The notes beneath the pieces are model-generated. The model was not told where the DNA came from and searched no databases. It was given only the letters and a program-made list of their open reading frames with translations. From Ulva prolifera (taxonomy: Eukaryota; Chlorophyta; Ulvophyceae; Ulvales; Ulvaceae), in contig CM041199.1 of assembly GCA_023078555.1 (NCBI GenBank), forward strand, positions 2,359,101-2,423,100: 64,000 nt of DNA, given 5' to 3'. The stretch's first letter is position 1. Every line of letters starts with the position of its first letter. Positions 1 to 12,769 of this stretch are shown here, one piece after another. The position numbers were made by a program, and so were the translations under genes.

Positions 1-200
1 TGCGGAACCTGTCAACATCAGGTGGATTACAATGGAGCATACGCATGAAACAGCCGCTGCTCATCGTGACAGCAAGTGCTAGCACTCACTGTACTACTTC
101 ACCAACTGAACAGTCCTGTCTCAGCTCGCTGCTAATGCGGTGTTTACAGGCGCTACAGACAGGCATGGACTCTGCAGTGAATTGAAGCTAGGCAAGCATA

Positions 201-1990
201 TCAGAGACGCGGTATGCAGCTGCTCGGAGGCGGAGCTCCGCCGGGCGGCGCACCGGCGGCACAGGCCGCGTCCGTCGCCGCCGCGTAAGCGCTCGTCAAC
301 ACGAGGAGCGTCGTTTCAGGCTGTGCAAAGCCCCAGCTGGTGGCCTCGTCGGCCGCGCAGCGCGGCGTGCAGTGCTCCGCAAACGCTGCAGCCGCCGCCG
401 CGCTGTGCACGTCGGCGAGCGCAAACGCGGCGGCGTACGCGGAGGCCTCCGACCACGCGCACCCCGTGGCGGCGGAGCCGGGTGGCGTGAGGGTCTCACT
501 GCAGTTGTCGTCCGTGGCGCCGGTGATCTGCGTGGCTGCCTTTTTACCAGTAGGATCGCTGACATTGGCAAATATAGCATGGCGGAGAACATATGCAGAA
601 TGGCTGCAAATGCGCTGGGAGGGACACCGTTCAGGTGTAGGGCAACGTATCAGGCCAGGCATGAAGCATGGAACAGCTGTCGGCGCATCAATGCGACCTT
701 GATGCGGCAGACCTTGAGGGGCCGGAGTGGCATCCACTGTGTCAAGCATCGGCGGTTTTTCTGTTCGGCACGTACGTCCATGTTTGCATCGACCACAGAC
801 AAGGCACTACCCTGACAGTCAGCACACCTCCTACGAGGACTCTGTCCCCAAGCAACACACCTCAAGCCAGAGCTAACCTGCAGCCCTGCAGATGCCCCAA
901 ACTGTGTGCTTGGCAGATCTGTTGCAGGGAAAAGAAGTGTTGCCGGGCAAACCTAACAACAACTTCGATTGCTTCCGTAAGAAGTAACGGCTACAAGTGC
1001 TGAAGATGCGCACTTGTGACCACGTGAGGGCCCAGGGAGCGGCGAGCGCCGCGAGGTCGCCGGGCAGGCCAGCCCAGGCTGCGCCGCACGCCACAGCCAC
1101 CATCTGTTGCACTGCACCGCCACCCCCCCTCCTGTCAGCCTCTTGCTGACCGCCACGGGTCTGCCGCGATTGCATGCCGTGGCTACGCTTCATGGCGCGC
1201 GCATGGTGCGCAGGATTCGATTATGCATTCAGGGTGGCCGGACAGGGTGGATGGATCGGCCGGATCTCCCGTGTTTTGGTCAGGTGTTTCGAGTTCTGCC
1301 GGCGCAGTCGAGACTCCACCCTGACGACCACAGCGGCCGCCGGGCAGCTACAGCTGAACAGCAATTACCTGCTACCTTCCGACTGTGTCCTTGAAACAAA
1401 CAGCACACAGCAGTGCTGTGACAGCACGCAGCGATCGACAGCGGCAGGTTACAGCCACGGACGAGCGCACATGTTGCCGAGTAGGTCTCCAGGATGCCGG
1501 CATAGACCGCTGGGTCGACGAATATATCACTGCAGCCTGCAGGGTCTGGTGCATCCGCCGGCGCCGGCGCCCGCGCCGCCGGTGCTGCAACTCCGCCGCT
1601 GAGCGCCAGACCAATGTCATCCTCCTCGTCCTGCTCGACAGGGTTTCCGGTGGCCACAGGTGGCCCCTGAGGCGCGGCGGCGGGCGGCGTGGCCGGCATC
1701 ACCCGGGCGCTGGAGCTCTCTCCAGTCGCATGCATGCCGTGAGCAGACTGATATGTGCTGCGGGAGGGGCTGGTGGGGGCGGCAGGGGTGTCAGCGTCGC
1801 CGGGGGTGGGAGGGATGGGGCCGGAGGCGGCGTGGGAGTGGAAGGTCTCGGCGAGGTGGCTGTGCTGATTGGAGGGCTTGGACTGGGTGGCTAGGAGGGC
1901 CGCTTTGGTATCTGCAGCAGCAGCCAGTGGCACTGCAGCCGCCAGCAGCGTGAGACACCTGCGCATGCATGTACAGACGTACTTGAACAA
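201..1990 (-). CDS. Probable secreted Cys/Ala-rich protein, two exons recognised
   Basis: Two good coding blocks lie on the minus strand. The upstream one (about 1990-1480) starts with a hydrophobic signal peptide; the Met at 1966 (MRRCLTLLAAAVPLAAAA) gives a better signal than the Met at 1990. A Pro/Ala/Thr-rich stretch, an acidic patch (EQDEEDD) and a Cys segment beginning CSDIF follow. The downstream block (about 640-201) is Ala-rich with regularly placed Cys residues and the pattern C...T...C...ASAYA, which recalls the N-terminal domain of the wall-protein gene at 42.7 kb. About 0.8 kb between them is probably intronic, but no splice junction could be fixed, so the blocks may belong to different genes. 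Export is supported; function is unknown. The CSDI segment also resembles the secreted family at 47.7 and 59.9 kb, possibly as a remote relative. Confidence 0.4.
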
Positions 1991-4035
1991 AATGTATCCA
2001 GCATCTGTATACTGTTTTCAATTAATTCAGAGTTAGACCAGTTGGCATTGGTTGTGCATGATGCATGCCAGTCTGGCAGCTCTGGGTGCCATGTTCTGGT
2101 CAACGGAGCCGCAGTGCACTCCTCACCAAAGATTCCTGTTCATGATCATGTACATGTGCTCACTGCAGGCGCTCACCATCCCAGGCGATGAACAGCTGTG
2201 GACTCATGCGTGGGCACTGGCGAGTGCAGATCGAACCGTGTTCTGAACAACTCATATATATACGAGCGCGCCGGAGAACAAAAATATATGAAAGGGTCCG
2301 GATCCGGGTGCGCATTCGGACATTCCGACGCCTCAGTAGCTAGTGTCGTCCCGACGGAGCCACTGCCACGTGGCGCTTCGGGTTGTGTACAGCTGCGATG
2401 CCCGCAGAGCTGGCGGTGTGCGTGCGCACCGTCGACCTTCTATTTCACACAATACCCCACGCAGTGTCACAGCTGGGATCGGAGGGCCCAATCACTACCA
2501 AGCTCTATATAGCTCTATGCTGAGGAAACGTGTGCTTTCGAGGGAGTATGCGTGGCCTTGATCTCGACAGCCCCTAATCGATTAGTGATTAATCGTGATA
2601 TATCGGGCCCGGGCCCCCGATCCATCGGACACTTACGACTGAAGTCGAGCAGCTGCAGCTGAGCATTTCCTGCAGGCAGACATCAAGAATTCAACCTCTC
2701 TGCTCAGGAGATCGGCGTGATCTGGCTCGATGATTTTATGCCTGAAAACTGCCTCAAGGCTAGCAGTACGCATCGGCTACAGGGCACACATAGCCACTGC
2801 GGTCCTGTTACGCTGGGGATACTCATCCACGGCACAACTGTACAGCTGTGTCATACACCAAGATACAGTTGTGAGCAGTTATGATTCTAGTTGTAGCAGC
2901 CACCTGCGTGTCAAGCGACCATGTACCTAGGCCGTCAGTGCTCAATCAATAAACACTGCAGCTGTGAACATGCACCGGGTCAACAGAACAACTACTTCAA
3001 CGTGCCACAGAACATGAGGATACGCTCTGAAACAGTACAACGGGTGAGCTCTCGTCGTTGTGTCGAGGGAGGGCAGCTGCCAAAGCCTCGCAGAGCGCTA
3101 CGTGTACGACCTCGCCTCGCCTCGCTGAATCGTTGTTATCAGACCGGAGCGGACTCAAGCTGGGGTTCATCGTTTTCCCGCGGAAACTTTTCCTCACAAA
3201 TGTGAAGTCTTGCAGCGGTGGTGTTTCATGCCAGCTGTGTTGATGCTATCTCAAAGAGATGCTGCTGCACACAACGCACAAAGCCCTGGCACACACACAG
3301 TTCACACAAGTGTGCAACGCACTCCAGCTGCAGCACTCCACCTCCAGCATCCCACGAGGACCCATGAAATTCAGACGTTGCATAGATGCTCAACTGCAGC
3401 ATCGTTGACCGGTAGAGAGAGCACCTGAACGCGGTCGCCATGCAGACCTTTGCTCACTTGTTCCGGCCTCGCGATCAGCGGATCAAGGAAATCAGTCACT
3501 CAAATCAGACACCAGTCCTACAAGAAATCATGAATTCTATGACGGGGATGCAGCTGCGATAGATCATTGGACACACGCGCAGCCTGTCGAGCTCACAAGT
3601 GCTCGAGTGAGGTGGCGTGGCCGGCAGATAGAGCGTTGCAACATGTTCCCGATCACCGCACGCCGGGAGGCCGGCCCGGGACACGCGCGCTGCACAGCGA
3701 GATCTCCTATAGCTCTCCATGATCCGATACCTCCGACAGCCGGAAGCATGCACGGCCCACCATGCACAGCTCACGCCACGGCTGCGATGATATCATGCAT
3801 CACTGCAGGCTCCATGAGAGGCCTGCGCCAACGCAATGTTCACTGGAATACATGTTCACCGGAGGTCGTGTAGGCCTGACCCAGAGCTGATGACCCTCTA
3901 TGTAAGCCACTATGTCCAGCATGCTGCAGCATGTAGAGTGGTAGCAGCATGTGGCAATATTACGGATGTGCTATAGCAGCCTTGTAAAACACCCATTTCA
4001 CTGGACTGCCACACACAGCACTTCACTTGGTGGCC
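1991..4035. other. Non-coding stretch with palindromic AT/GC motif
   Basis: No gene is recognised. At 2574-2621 there is a dense palindromic motif: CTAATCGATTAG, then CGATTA..TAATCG, then ATCGGG..CCCGAT around GGGCCCGGGCCC. It resembles the subterminal region of the hAT element at 27024-28120 (TCGGGCCCGA, GATTAATCCCCCGATC), so it may be the end of a decayed relative. Confidence 0.4.
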
Positions 4036-4046
4036 ACACATTGATG

Positions 4047-4086
4047 CAGGGGCACCTGCCTTGCTCGCTTTGTCCTTGTGATTATG
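4047..4086 (+). mobile_element. Family A retrotransposed tail, 40 bp
   Basis: This holds the family A 3' end (CACCTGCCTTGCTCGCTTTG then TCCTTGTG). It is flanked by an 11-bp direct repeat, ACACATTGATG, at 4036-4046 and 4087-4097. The repeat is read as a target-site duplication of a severely 5'-truncated copy. Confidence 0.75.
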
Positions 4087-4097
4087 ACACATTGATG

Positions 4098-5300
4098 AAG
4101 GCGCACTCAGATGGTCCTCATGAGCTGCAGAATGTCTGTTTACGCTCTAGCCTGTGTACTTGCCAGATGTTCTGTTATTTGCGCAGTTCGCTCGAGTCAG
4201 GGAATGCAATCATACTGTCTGCCTCTCCTTCAATTCTGATCATCTGATGTGATCGATGACCAGCTGTAGCACCTGCCGTGTGCACTTGCATTGCTGTGCT
4301 GGTTTCCCCCTTTATTTACAAAGATCCAGGCGACGAGGCGGGCAGCATCGTGAAGCCAGCACCGCCTCGCTGTGCTGGGTGCCACATGTAAACTATTCTT
4401 TGGTTGCTCTAGAAGATATTACACCAGCTTGGCCCAGCCACCATGCATGCGCCCTGAGGCACCCTCTCAAGCCATGCACTGGTGTGCTCACCATCATGCG
4501 TGGCATGCTGGCCGCCCTGCATGCATACCAGTGCCCTTGGCCCATAGCACTGCAGTTCGCCTGTGCATGTCTACATATGCTCAAGTTTATGTAGAGCCGC
4601 AACTGCAGATCTGAAATGAGTAGAAGTCTGAATGTAGCAAAGGCCTTCAGTTACAGCAGCTGCTTCCCGTCACACATCCACTGCTCCCAAGGCAGCCATG
4701 CATGTCCATGTCCTTGCATCATGGCATGTAATTTCTGTGCTCACGGGTTACATGGCTTGACACTGTAACGCATTTGATGATGGAGATGGAGACGCTTCAA
4801 CGACTGCCTCATGCAAGTCCGAACTTTTCTCTGGCAACAAATCTGTCTCCAGCTTCACTGTTGCCTGTGGCTGCATGGCTGTCCCTTGCTTTATTCATAA
4901 ACCACACACGAGCAGAGCACTCTCACACAAATCCTCTCACCAACAGCCCGGAGCTGCGGCTACGGTTTTTGCAAACGCCCCATATATACGCAAACGCTAC
5001 ATATATATATGTATATGCCAGCAGCTCCATCACAGATTCTTGTGCTGTGCAAGCTGTAACTTGTGTGACACTGCAGTGTACTCAGTCAGGCTGCAGCACG
5101 TGAGTGCTGTACCGCTTGCAAGCCAAGAGAGCCATGCAAGGTGCGCACAACTGCTGAGCCCTGTTGAACTTGTTGGTTCACCTGAGCCATGTAGCCATAC
5201 ATGGGGCCGCAGCTGTTGTACATGTGTTGGCCCATCATGAGCCCGCCACGGCCATGCACGCATGTAATAGGTCCGTCATCACTGCACAACGCCTACAGCT
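4098..5300. other. No recognisable gene
   Basis: Short open frames exist on both strands but none shows a domain, a coherent exon structure or a repeat match. A TATATATATG tract lies near 5000. Confidence 0.4.
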
Positions 5301-5316
5301 GTCACAAACCGCACCA

Positions 5317-5629
5317 AGTCCATGCAAGTGTGGAAGTACTCCGCAAACATCTCTACTTCACTTTCGCCACGCCACGTCACGCCGTCGACATCGAGGGCAT
5401 CGACCTCTGCCGCGCTGACCGCCAGACGCTCCTCCAAGCCGCCACGCCCGAGATGACGACTTACGTCTTCGACATCTGCGCTCTCGGCCGCGCCACGTTT
5501 GACCGCGGCGGCCTCAAGGAGCTCCTCGAGAACAAGACCACCGAGAAGATTGTGTACGATGGCCGCGCAGACGCTGACGCGCTGTTCCACCAGTTCGGCG
5601 TCGACCTGGCCAAGGGGCGCTACTGTTAA
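5317..5629 (+). CDS. EXD1/RNase D-like 3'-5' exonuclease, single exon
   Basis: The frame reads into a DEDD-type 3'-5' exonuclease domain. The ExoI-type motif VDIEGIDLCR supplies the first Asp and Glu, then LLQAATPEMTTYVFDICALG gives the second beta strand region, then FDRGGLKELLENK, and finally the ExoII-type segment KIVYDGRADADALFHQFGVDL. This is the order seen in EXD1-like proteins. The coding block stops at TAA (5627-5629) before the C-terminal ExoIII motif (the Yx3D region of DEDDy enzymes). The rest is therefore either in an unrecognised downstream exon or missing. The upstream limit is set by a possible acceptor AG near 5315. GC-rich third positions agree with real coding sequence. In animals EXD1 relatives act in small-RNA metabolism; the role here is unknown. 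No partner exon was found on either side. Confidence 0.65.
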
Positions 5630-5639
5630 GCTGATGCAC

Positions 5640-6380
5640 GCCTGTCTTGGCTTGAGCATGCTGCAGCTGCCTTGCGGGCAAGAAATGTTCGTGCTCAAGC
5701 AGAGACGATCTGAGGCTGCCCGGGTGGGCCGATCGGGAGCCTCTGACCATGCGCGCTGACATGCACAACATCCAAGGCGCGCGGTCAATTACAACAGCAA
5801 CACACACATGCACAACATGCAAGGCGGCGTGGCACCGCGGGCGATTTCAATTTCTGATTGATGCTGCCCCCTCCCGGGTCGCCCATGCCATGTGCAGCCG
5901 CCATGCTGCATGCATGCATCAGCGCGGCCTACTCATCCAGGTACATAGCTCCATACAGCTGAAGCCCGTGCGGCATGGGCACGGCCCAACACACCGTGTG
6001 TTACGCCGGCCTCCAGCGGTGCGTGCATTGTTGCATGCATACAGTGCTGGGACTTTGAACGTGCAGCACTTGCAACCGACAGACATGTCGCCACTAGTAC
6101 TGGCACATGGTGCTTGTGCTGGTGACCCACAGCCGGTTTAAATGTCGCCCAGAAAATGTGGCGCTGTGCGCAACCGTATGCCTACGTCTTACACTAAAAG
6201 CTCTACACACGAGGCTTATACACTGGAAGCGTTGACATGCATGCGTCAGCTGCGTCAGGCCTACGCGCACCAGCTGCGCAGCCGGGATCCGTGCCCGGCT
6301 GTTTTGCGCGGTCCCCCGTCGGCTGTTTTGCCTTTGGGTGCCCGGCATGGCCTCCTACTTACCACATAGGTACATGCAGG
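5640..6380. other. No recognisable gene
   Basis: This stretch is TGCATGCA-rich non-coding sequence. No further exonuclease exon was identified here. Confidence 0.35.
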
Positions 6381-6384
6381 GTAA

Positions 6385-6900
6385 ATGGATGATGCATCAA
6401 ACACCCCAGTGCAAACACCGCCGCCTCCGACATCGCAAACGCCACCGCCACCGCCACCTCCGCCCCCATCACCGCCGCCGCCACCGCGGTGGCCGCCACC
6501 ACCGCCACCACCGCCTGCAACATCGCCCCCATCACCACCACCACCACCATCACCACCGTCACGACCGCCCCCATCACCGCCACCACCTTCACCGCCGCCG
6601 CCATCGCCACTACCGTCACCGCCGCCGCCGCCACCACACCCTGCATCATCGCTGCCGCCCCCGCCACTGCCAGCGCCGTCTCCGCCCCCGTCCCCGCCTC
6701 TACCACCGCCGCCACTCACATCGCCGCTGCCATCCCACCACCACCGCCGCCACCGCCTGCATCACCTCCGCCGCCCCCAACATCGCCCCCGCCGTCGCCA
6801 CCACCACCACCACCTCTGCCACGGCCAGTACCACCGCCACACGCACCACCTTCATCACTATGTTGCAAGGACCTCCCGTTGTGATGTAGATAGCTGCTGA
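6385..6900 (+). CDS. Pro/Ser-Pro rich tract, possible wall-protein fragment
   Basis: The plus frame encodes about 100 residues dominated by PPPPSPPPP and PPSPP motifs, as in hydroxyproline-rich rods of volvocine pherophorins and in the gene at 42.7-44.5 kb. It starts abruptly (MDDASNTPVQTPPPP) and then turns His/Arg-rich. No signal peptide, N-terminal domain or C-terminal Cys domain is present nearby. It could be an orphan rod exon, a decayed copy of that family, or CCX-repeat DNA that happens to stay open. The minus strand of the same DNA is Ala/Val- or Gly-rich and equally low in complexity, so orientation rests only on similarity to the other Pro-rich genes. Confidence 0.3.
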   Translation: MDDASNTPVQTPPPPTSQTPPPPPPPPPSPPPPPRWPPPPPPPPATSPPSPPPPPSPPSRPPPSPPPPSPPPPSPLPSPPPPPPHPASSLPPPPLPAPSPPPSPPLPPPPLTSPLPSHHHRRHRLHHLRRPQHRPRRRHHHHHLCHGQYHRHTHHLHHYVARTSRCDVDSC

Positions 6901-7120
6901 TAATCTCTTCGTGCGCGCTATATTCGCACATTCTGTATGGTGTAGCCAGGTACTTGCCGGGTCATGCCTAGTTGATTGTTGAAAATTTGTACCCCTGCTC
7001 CGGAGCATGGGCCCATGTGACGTGGCACAGGCACCCACGACGGCAACACGTGGGTACCCGCACAACCAACTTCAACGCGGTGGTGAATGCAAACGTGTCG
7101 TCATGCACATCTACGTAGAG

Positions 7121-7280
<160 letters not shown>

Positions 7281-7300
7281 TGCGGGTGGCTGGTTGCGAG

Positions 7301-7362
7301 GGTGTGCGATCCCCCTGGTTGTTGCTCGCGGTGCTACCTGCCTTGCTTGCTTTGTCCTTGCA
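7301..7362 (+). mobile_element. Family A tail
   Basis: It carries the family consensus order: GTGCGATYCCCCTGGTTG, then GCTCGCGGTGCTACCTGCC, then TTGCTTGCTTTGTCCTTG. No target-site duplication is visible because the 5' side merges into the microsatellite. Confidence 0.65.
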
Positions 7363-7773
7363 CCACAGTGACCAATTACAGCTGTCTAACGCATAGCAAA
7401 GGACAGTCACAGGAACATTGAACAGGAACATTGCACCCGAGCGCGGAACTACTTCACATCACCACAACCCTACGCGGCACAAGTCATCTGGTGCATCCTC
7501 CAAAACATCACCAAAGTGTGTGAGGCATCCAATCTGTGCATCCATGCATGCAAATTCCAGGCTCCGGACGACGGAGGTGTCAATGTCCCTCCGGGCTTGC
7601 CTATCTCATCATGCGTATCCTTGTGTACATACACATGAACAGTGCTCAGACGAAGCAGTAGCTCTTTCACCATTATGGCGGCACCTGCTGGGCCGAGGCG
7701 GCTCCGCAACAGCAGCAGCAGCGCCTGGGCGGCACTCGCGGGCCCCCCCCAGCATCAACGACATGGCATTGTC

Positions 7774-10700
7774 TCACTCATCATCAGGCCTGCATCCGGC
7801 AGAGCTCCTCGTACTATCATGGCTACACCGCCGACATCTCTCGGGGTCCGGCGTGCCCGGTCGGGCGGCAAAGAGCTGGGTGCACGTGGCGTGGAACTCC
7901 CGCATACTCGGGCGGCAGCCGGCATCGCGATGCAGCAGCCGCAGCACCGGCCCCTTGAACAGCCCAAGGCGGGCCGACACATCGGCGCGGAGGTCGCCCT
8001 CCCACGGCAGCAGCCGCTCCCCTGAGAGCCTCTGCATCACCTGCACCTCACCCCTACAATTGCACTGGCGGGTTCTCCACTGATGGCGGACACACGGGCC
8101 TCCACGATCTTTCGTCGGCCCTCATGCAGCGGCATTGTCAAGTTTGGTCATTGTGAGTACATACCCTATCGGACCCCTCGGAGACGTAGGGGGGTTTGTC
8201 ATCGAGGCATTCGACCACCTCTGAAGGGCCAGGCGAGGCAAGGCAGCAACGACCTGCCGCGACGAGAGCTGGCGCTGGCCACACCATATGCCCCAGCTCT
8301 GCTACTAGGAAAACTGAAAAAACTGTTCTCGCACACGTGCTGCAGCGAGCCGCTGAGTTCCTGCTACGTGCGGTCAAGCAGCGCGCATCACTGCGGCGAC
8401 TCCGTGTTGTCTTGACTACAGCGTGCAACGCTAGGACCCCGCGACGAGCTGTGATTCATGGTGCATTGGACACATCACATAACTGTCACGACCGCGATGC
8501 CTTCATCCGGAAAAACATGTGCACACATGGGACCAGCTCACCCCGGGAATGCCTTCCAAGATGAGGTTGAACGGCTGCGCGCCGGTCAGCAGCTCAAACG
8601 CCATCACGCCCAGGGCCCATGCATCCTGCGCCGGGGTGGCTTCGAGTGTCTTCTGGCGCTGCGACACCGCCGCGGCGACCTCGGGTGCCGCGTAGGCGAC
8701 AGTGAACTGCAGCGGCGCGGCCTCCCCGACGCGGGCGGTGCAACCAAAGTCAATCACTGTCCAGCGGTTCTGCCGCGGCAGCCACATCACGTTGGCGGGC
8801 TTCAGGTCGCGGTGCACGTAGCCACCCTCATGCATATCGCGCAGCCGCTCGGAGATGTGGGAAAGCACCTGCGACCGCGCACAGCTGTCAGTCTCGTTCC
8901 CCACCCCGATCGTGGCCGGCCGATGGAATATGCGCAATGCTATCATGTACTTCATGCTATACTATTTCGCGGAAACGTGGACGATAGACTTGCCGTAAAC
9001 ACGGGCAAAAGCAGGAGCCCCCCCCCACGCATTCAATGGGTTGCACTGGTGAGACACATCACAGATACAGTGCGCACCGCGAGCGCCATGAAGAGGTCCG
9101 GCTCTGCGCGGCCGCTCCATTCGTGCAGGCTCTCGCCCTTCTCCATCACGATACATGGCGGCAGCGTGCCCCCCCGGGCGTCGTCGCTGCTGTCAAGGAC
9201 CTCCTCCACCTGCGGCAGAAAACGCGCGAGCGCCGCGCCGTCGGCCCCCGGCTCTGCCGGCAACCCCGCCATCGCGCCGCAGTGGGTCAGAGGCGCTGCC
9301 GGAGCGAATGACACCGGCTCATCGGAGTCATGGGCGTTGCAGCGGAGGTGGGGGAAGGCGGCGGCGTACAGCGCGGCTTCGGTGCGGAAGGAGGCGGGGT
9401 CCAGGAAGAATTTTATCGCGTACTCCGCGTGATCGTGGCCCTCGGCGAATTGCACGACGCCCTGCCCTGCAGGCGATGGGCGGCTGCTTTGGTGAGCTGC
9501 CTGTCGCAGCTTTGCAGCATGGGTACGCGTATTGAGGGCGCGTGTGACAAAATGGCAGTCCTCGGGTCATTGGGTGCAGCTGCAAGCATGTCATGCATGG
9601 ACGGACGGCAGGGCAGGGCACGGCCGTTTGTGCCCCACTTGGCGCAGGGGACTGAAATACTGTGTGTGCTGAACAGCTATGTACGTGCCTGAACAAAGAC
9701 TGGCGTTCTACCGTTGGCTACCAAGTGCATGCGCTGAACGGACGCCTGAAAAGCGTCGACCCGAACATTCGATGCATCCCACAGAACAGCCCAACCGCTC
9801 GATAAGAGTGCAGCGCCCGCGTGGTCGCACATGCGCAGCACCGAGGACTTGAATGCAGACCGAAGCACAGCACGCATGAGTGCTGCATGCAGCCCCCGCA
9901 GCACGGCACCAGAAGGGCACAGCACACAGCACACAGCATGCATGCGGAGATGCGCACCGCCGCGGTGGCGGTGCTGTCGGCCGAGCATCTCAAAGCGCCC
10001 ATGGAACCGCACGCCGGGCCCGAAGTCATCCAGCTGCCGCTGCAGGGTGCGGGCGCAGTGCTGCACGTGCGCGCCCTTGGCCACGTCCGCGGCGCCCGCC
10101 ACGCCGCCGACGTGCTCTGGTCCGGCGCACTCGCCCGCTCGCGAGGCCACCGCCGCGGGGCCTGCATCCTCCGGGAAGCGGAATTGCAGGCTGATGCTTG
10201 TACCCGCACTGCTGCTGGTGTGGAGGCCTGTGGTGTTGGCGCTGTGCACAGTGTCGAAGAGGCACCGCGGGAGCAGGCTAAGTGATGGAGTTGGGTGAGG
10301 TGCCCCCCTCGACGCCTCCCGGTCGAGCATGCCCTCCCAAGCCAGCGATATCGACGAGCGGGCATGGGACAGGGACACATCTCGCGTGAGGCCGCTGCCG
10401 CTGACCGTCGTGTCTGCGCCGCTGTCGGCCGTGTCCAGGCCGGATCCGTGGGCACTCGCGCGGGCGAGGGGCGGAATCGGGAAGTCCGGAGCGAGTTCCG
10501 GGCCGATCCCCCCCGAACCCTGTGCAAACAGCGCAGCGGCGGCGTCGACCACGTCGTCTGCGTCGACCGTATGCGTGTGCGTGTCCGCCGGGCCCCCGCC
10601 CATCAGCAGCGCGAGTTGCGCCGGTAGCGCGTACTCAAAGGCAGGGTTCATTGCCGACTGCGGCAACGGGCGGTGGGCGTCGCTGCGCGGCGGCTGCTTT

Positions 10701-12769
10701 GAAGCGGTAGGAGACGCTGCGCTACCGGCTGGCAGCGGTGCGGCCCGCGTCAGCACCCGCGGCTGTGCCCCTCTAGTAGGCTGCCGCAGCGCTCGCACGG
10801 CCCACGCCACAGCGGCGAACGCTACCGCGGCCACTACCGCTGCCGCCACTGTGAGAATGACTTGCGAACGCAGCTGTGCATCACCGGCACCGCCGACGGG
10901 GAGGGGAGGGGGAACTTCTGCGGCGGAGGTGACGGCTTCGGCGGAGACGTGCAAAGCTGGCACGAGCACTCCCGCCGGCACCGGCCACTCCGCGTGCAGC
11001 CCCTCCCGCCGAATCGGCTCCACCTCACCGCGACCAAGGCTAAGGCTCTGGTTTGCTGGTGGCCACCCGTCCGGCGGCGGCGGCAGCGGCCCCAGCGCCC
11101 GCCGCTGCTCTGCCACCCACTCTACCAACCCCTCTGCGCGGTCGAGCCACTCCTGAGACAGATTCTCATACTTGCTCGGCCCCTCGCCGGCCAACTCCAT
11201 CTCCCTGCGCCGCTGACGAGACTGTACCGGGCACCCCGGCATCATCACCTCCGGCGCCGCCCATAGCCACACGCAGTCGCTCATCACGTCATCCGCAATC
11301 ACGTAATCTGCGCCGAGCGCGGCGCGCTCCGCGAGCGGCAGCGCCACCACCTCAACATCGTAAGCTGCGTCATCGTCCGCGTAGTAGATGACATCGGAGT
11401 TGGGCACCTCCGTGCCGCGGTAGTCGTTTGAGGTCGTGCTGACGACGCGGCCGGCGTCCAGGGAGACGTGCGACAGCACCACGTCCACCAGGTGCACCGC
11501 GCCTTGCCAGCCCACGTCCACGAGCTCGACCGCGAGGCGAGTGTCATGGAACGTGATGTCCTGGAGGTGCGCCGCAGCAGCGGCCACCTGCACAGGCGAC
11601 AGCCCGCCCCGCCAGCCAGTGAACACACATCCTGCACGCGCACGGGATCCTTTCTGTATCTAAACTGTGGCTACAGGGGTATTTTGTGGTGGCCACAGGG
11701 GGATTCGCATGCATGTCTGCCATCATGTGAGGATGCATGTGAGGCCATACCCTGGAGCAGCAGAGCGGACCCCCTGGAGGTGACGACGATTCCCTTGGCG
11801 CCCCACCCTCGGTCCCCCTGGCCCTGCAACGTCACGTTGGTCGCGACGACGTCTGCCTGGCGTACATTGGGGTGCTCCCCTATGGGTAGGCCCACTGTGA
11901 GGAACGAGAGGGCCGGCACGAAGCGCGGCGGCGCGAGCGCGAGGTACACGTTGTCGAGCCAGAAGCTGCCACGCAGGACCGCGAGGAGGGTGTCTGGCAG
12001 CAGGAGCAGGCACTGGCGAGGCTTCAGGGGCAGCAGTGCAGCGGCGAGATGCGGCAGCAGGCGGAGGGCGGTTGCGGCGTCTGGGTCACTGCAGTTGCCC
12101 TGCACTGGCAACACAAACAGTCGCTCTCTTCATGGTGCATGCGTGGCTGAGGCTTCTCACTGCCGCCTGATGATGCCGCATGCATGTGGCAGACGCACGG
12201 GGCCTGCTGACTCTGTAGCACCGTGGCACGGGCCGGCCCCTGGCAGGCGCTGACAGCCTGTGCGGATGCAGGGGTGATGGCACATGGCCAAGTGTACAGT
12301 CAGTCGTATAATGTTGCATCTCGTCGAGATTGAGTGTGATGTGGCTTACGGGAGTGTGTGCAGCATGCTTTGTCACCGAATACCGGCAGGGAAGGAGGGA
12401 GCGCACACGCATGGACAGCAGAGGTGGGCTGTATAGAAGCGCAGCCGCAGCAGGGCTCTCCCCTCGTGCAATGGCTGAGTTGTCGGTGCGTGACAGGTCC
12501 CGAAGGTCTAGGTGGCCACGGATTTCGATGTCTGCAGCCTGTGACGCCGCCGCGGCCCGCAGCTCCTCCACGGTCGTGACCACCATGATGTCGGCTCGAT
12601 TTCTGAGAGGTGGTGTCAGGTGCTGCTCTGGGGGTGGAGGGTCTGCACTGGGCTGGTCTGGCTTGCTGGGGAGCCTATCGTTGCTGATGGCCTCCGCATG
12701 GCTGTCAGCACGGGCTTGCAGGAGTCCACGGCCGCCTCCATCGACGGCAACGTGCATGAGGGCTTCCAT
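7774..12769 (-). CDS. Transmembrane receptor-like protein kinase, multi-exon
   Basis: Readable exons on the minus strand are 12099-11751, 11631-9959, 9466-9078, 8868-8542, 8218-8165 and 8040-7774. All junctions are GT..AG and in phase. A further 5' exon (about 12630-12410, with TTVEELRAA..DIEIRGHLDL) is likely, but its ends and the start codon are unresolved. The ectodomain has segments like a right-handed beta-helix and several Cys. A membrane span (VILTVAAAVVAAVAFAAVAW) lies near 10855-10780. The cytoplasmic kinase then follows in order: Gly-rich loop across the 9958/9467 intron, invariant Lys in YAIKFF, Glu in FRTEAALY, catalytic HRDLKPANV, DFG in VIDFGC, APE in AYAAPEV, DAWALGVMAFELLTG, and C-lobe Arg in CRPSMREF. 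All catalytic residues are present, so an active Ser/Thr kinase is expected. The ligand is unknown. Confidence 0.8.

Noticed and set aside
6261-6719. Gly-rich minus-strand frame
   Set aside because: It is a shadow of the Pro-rich tract at 6385-6900; low complexity only.
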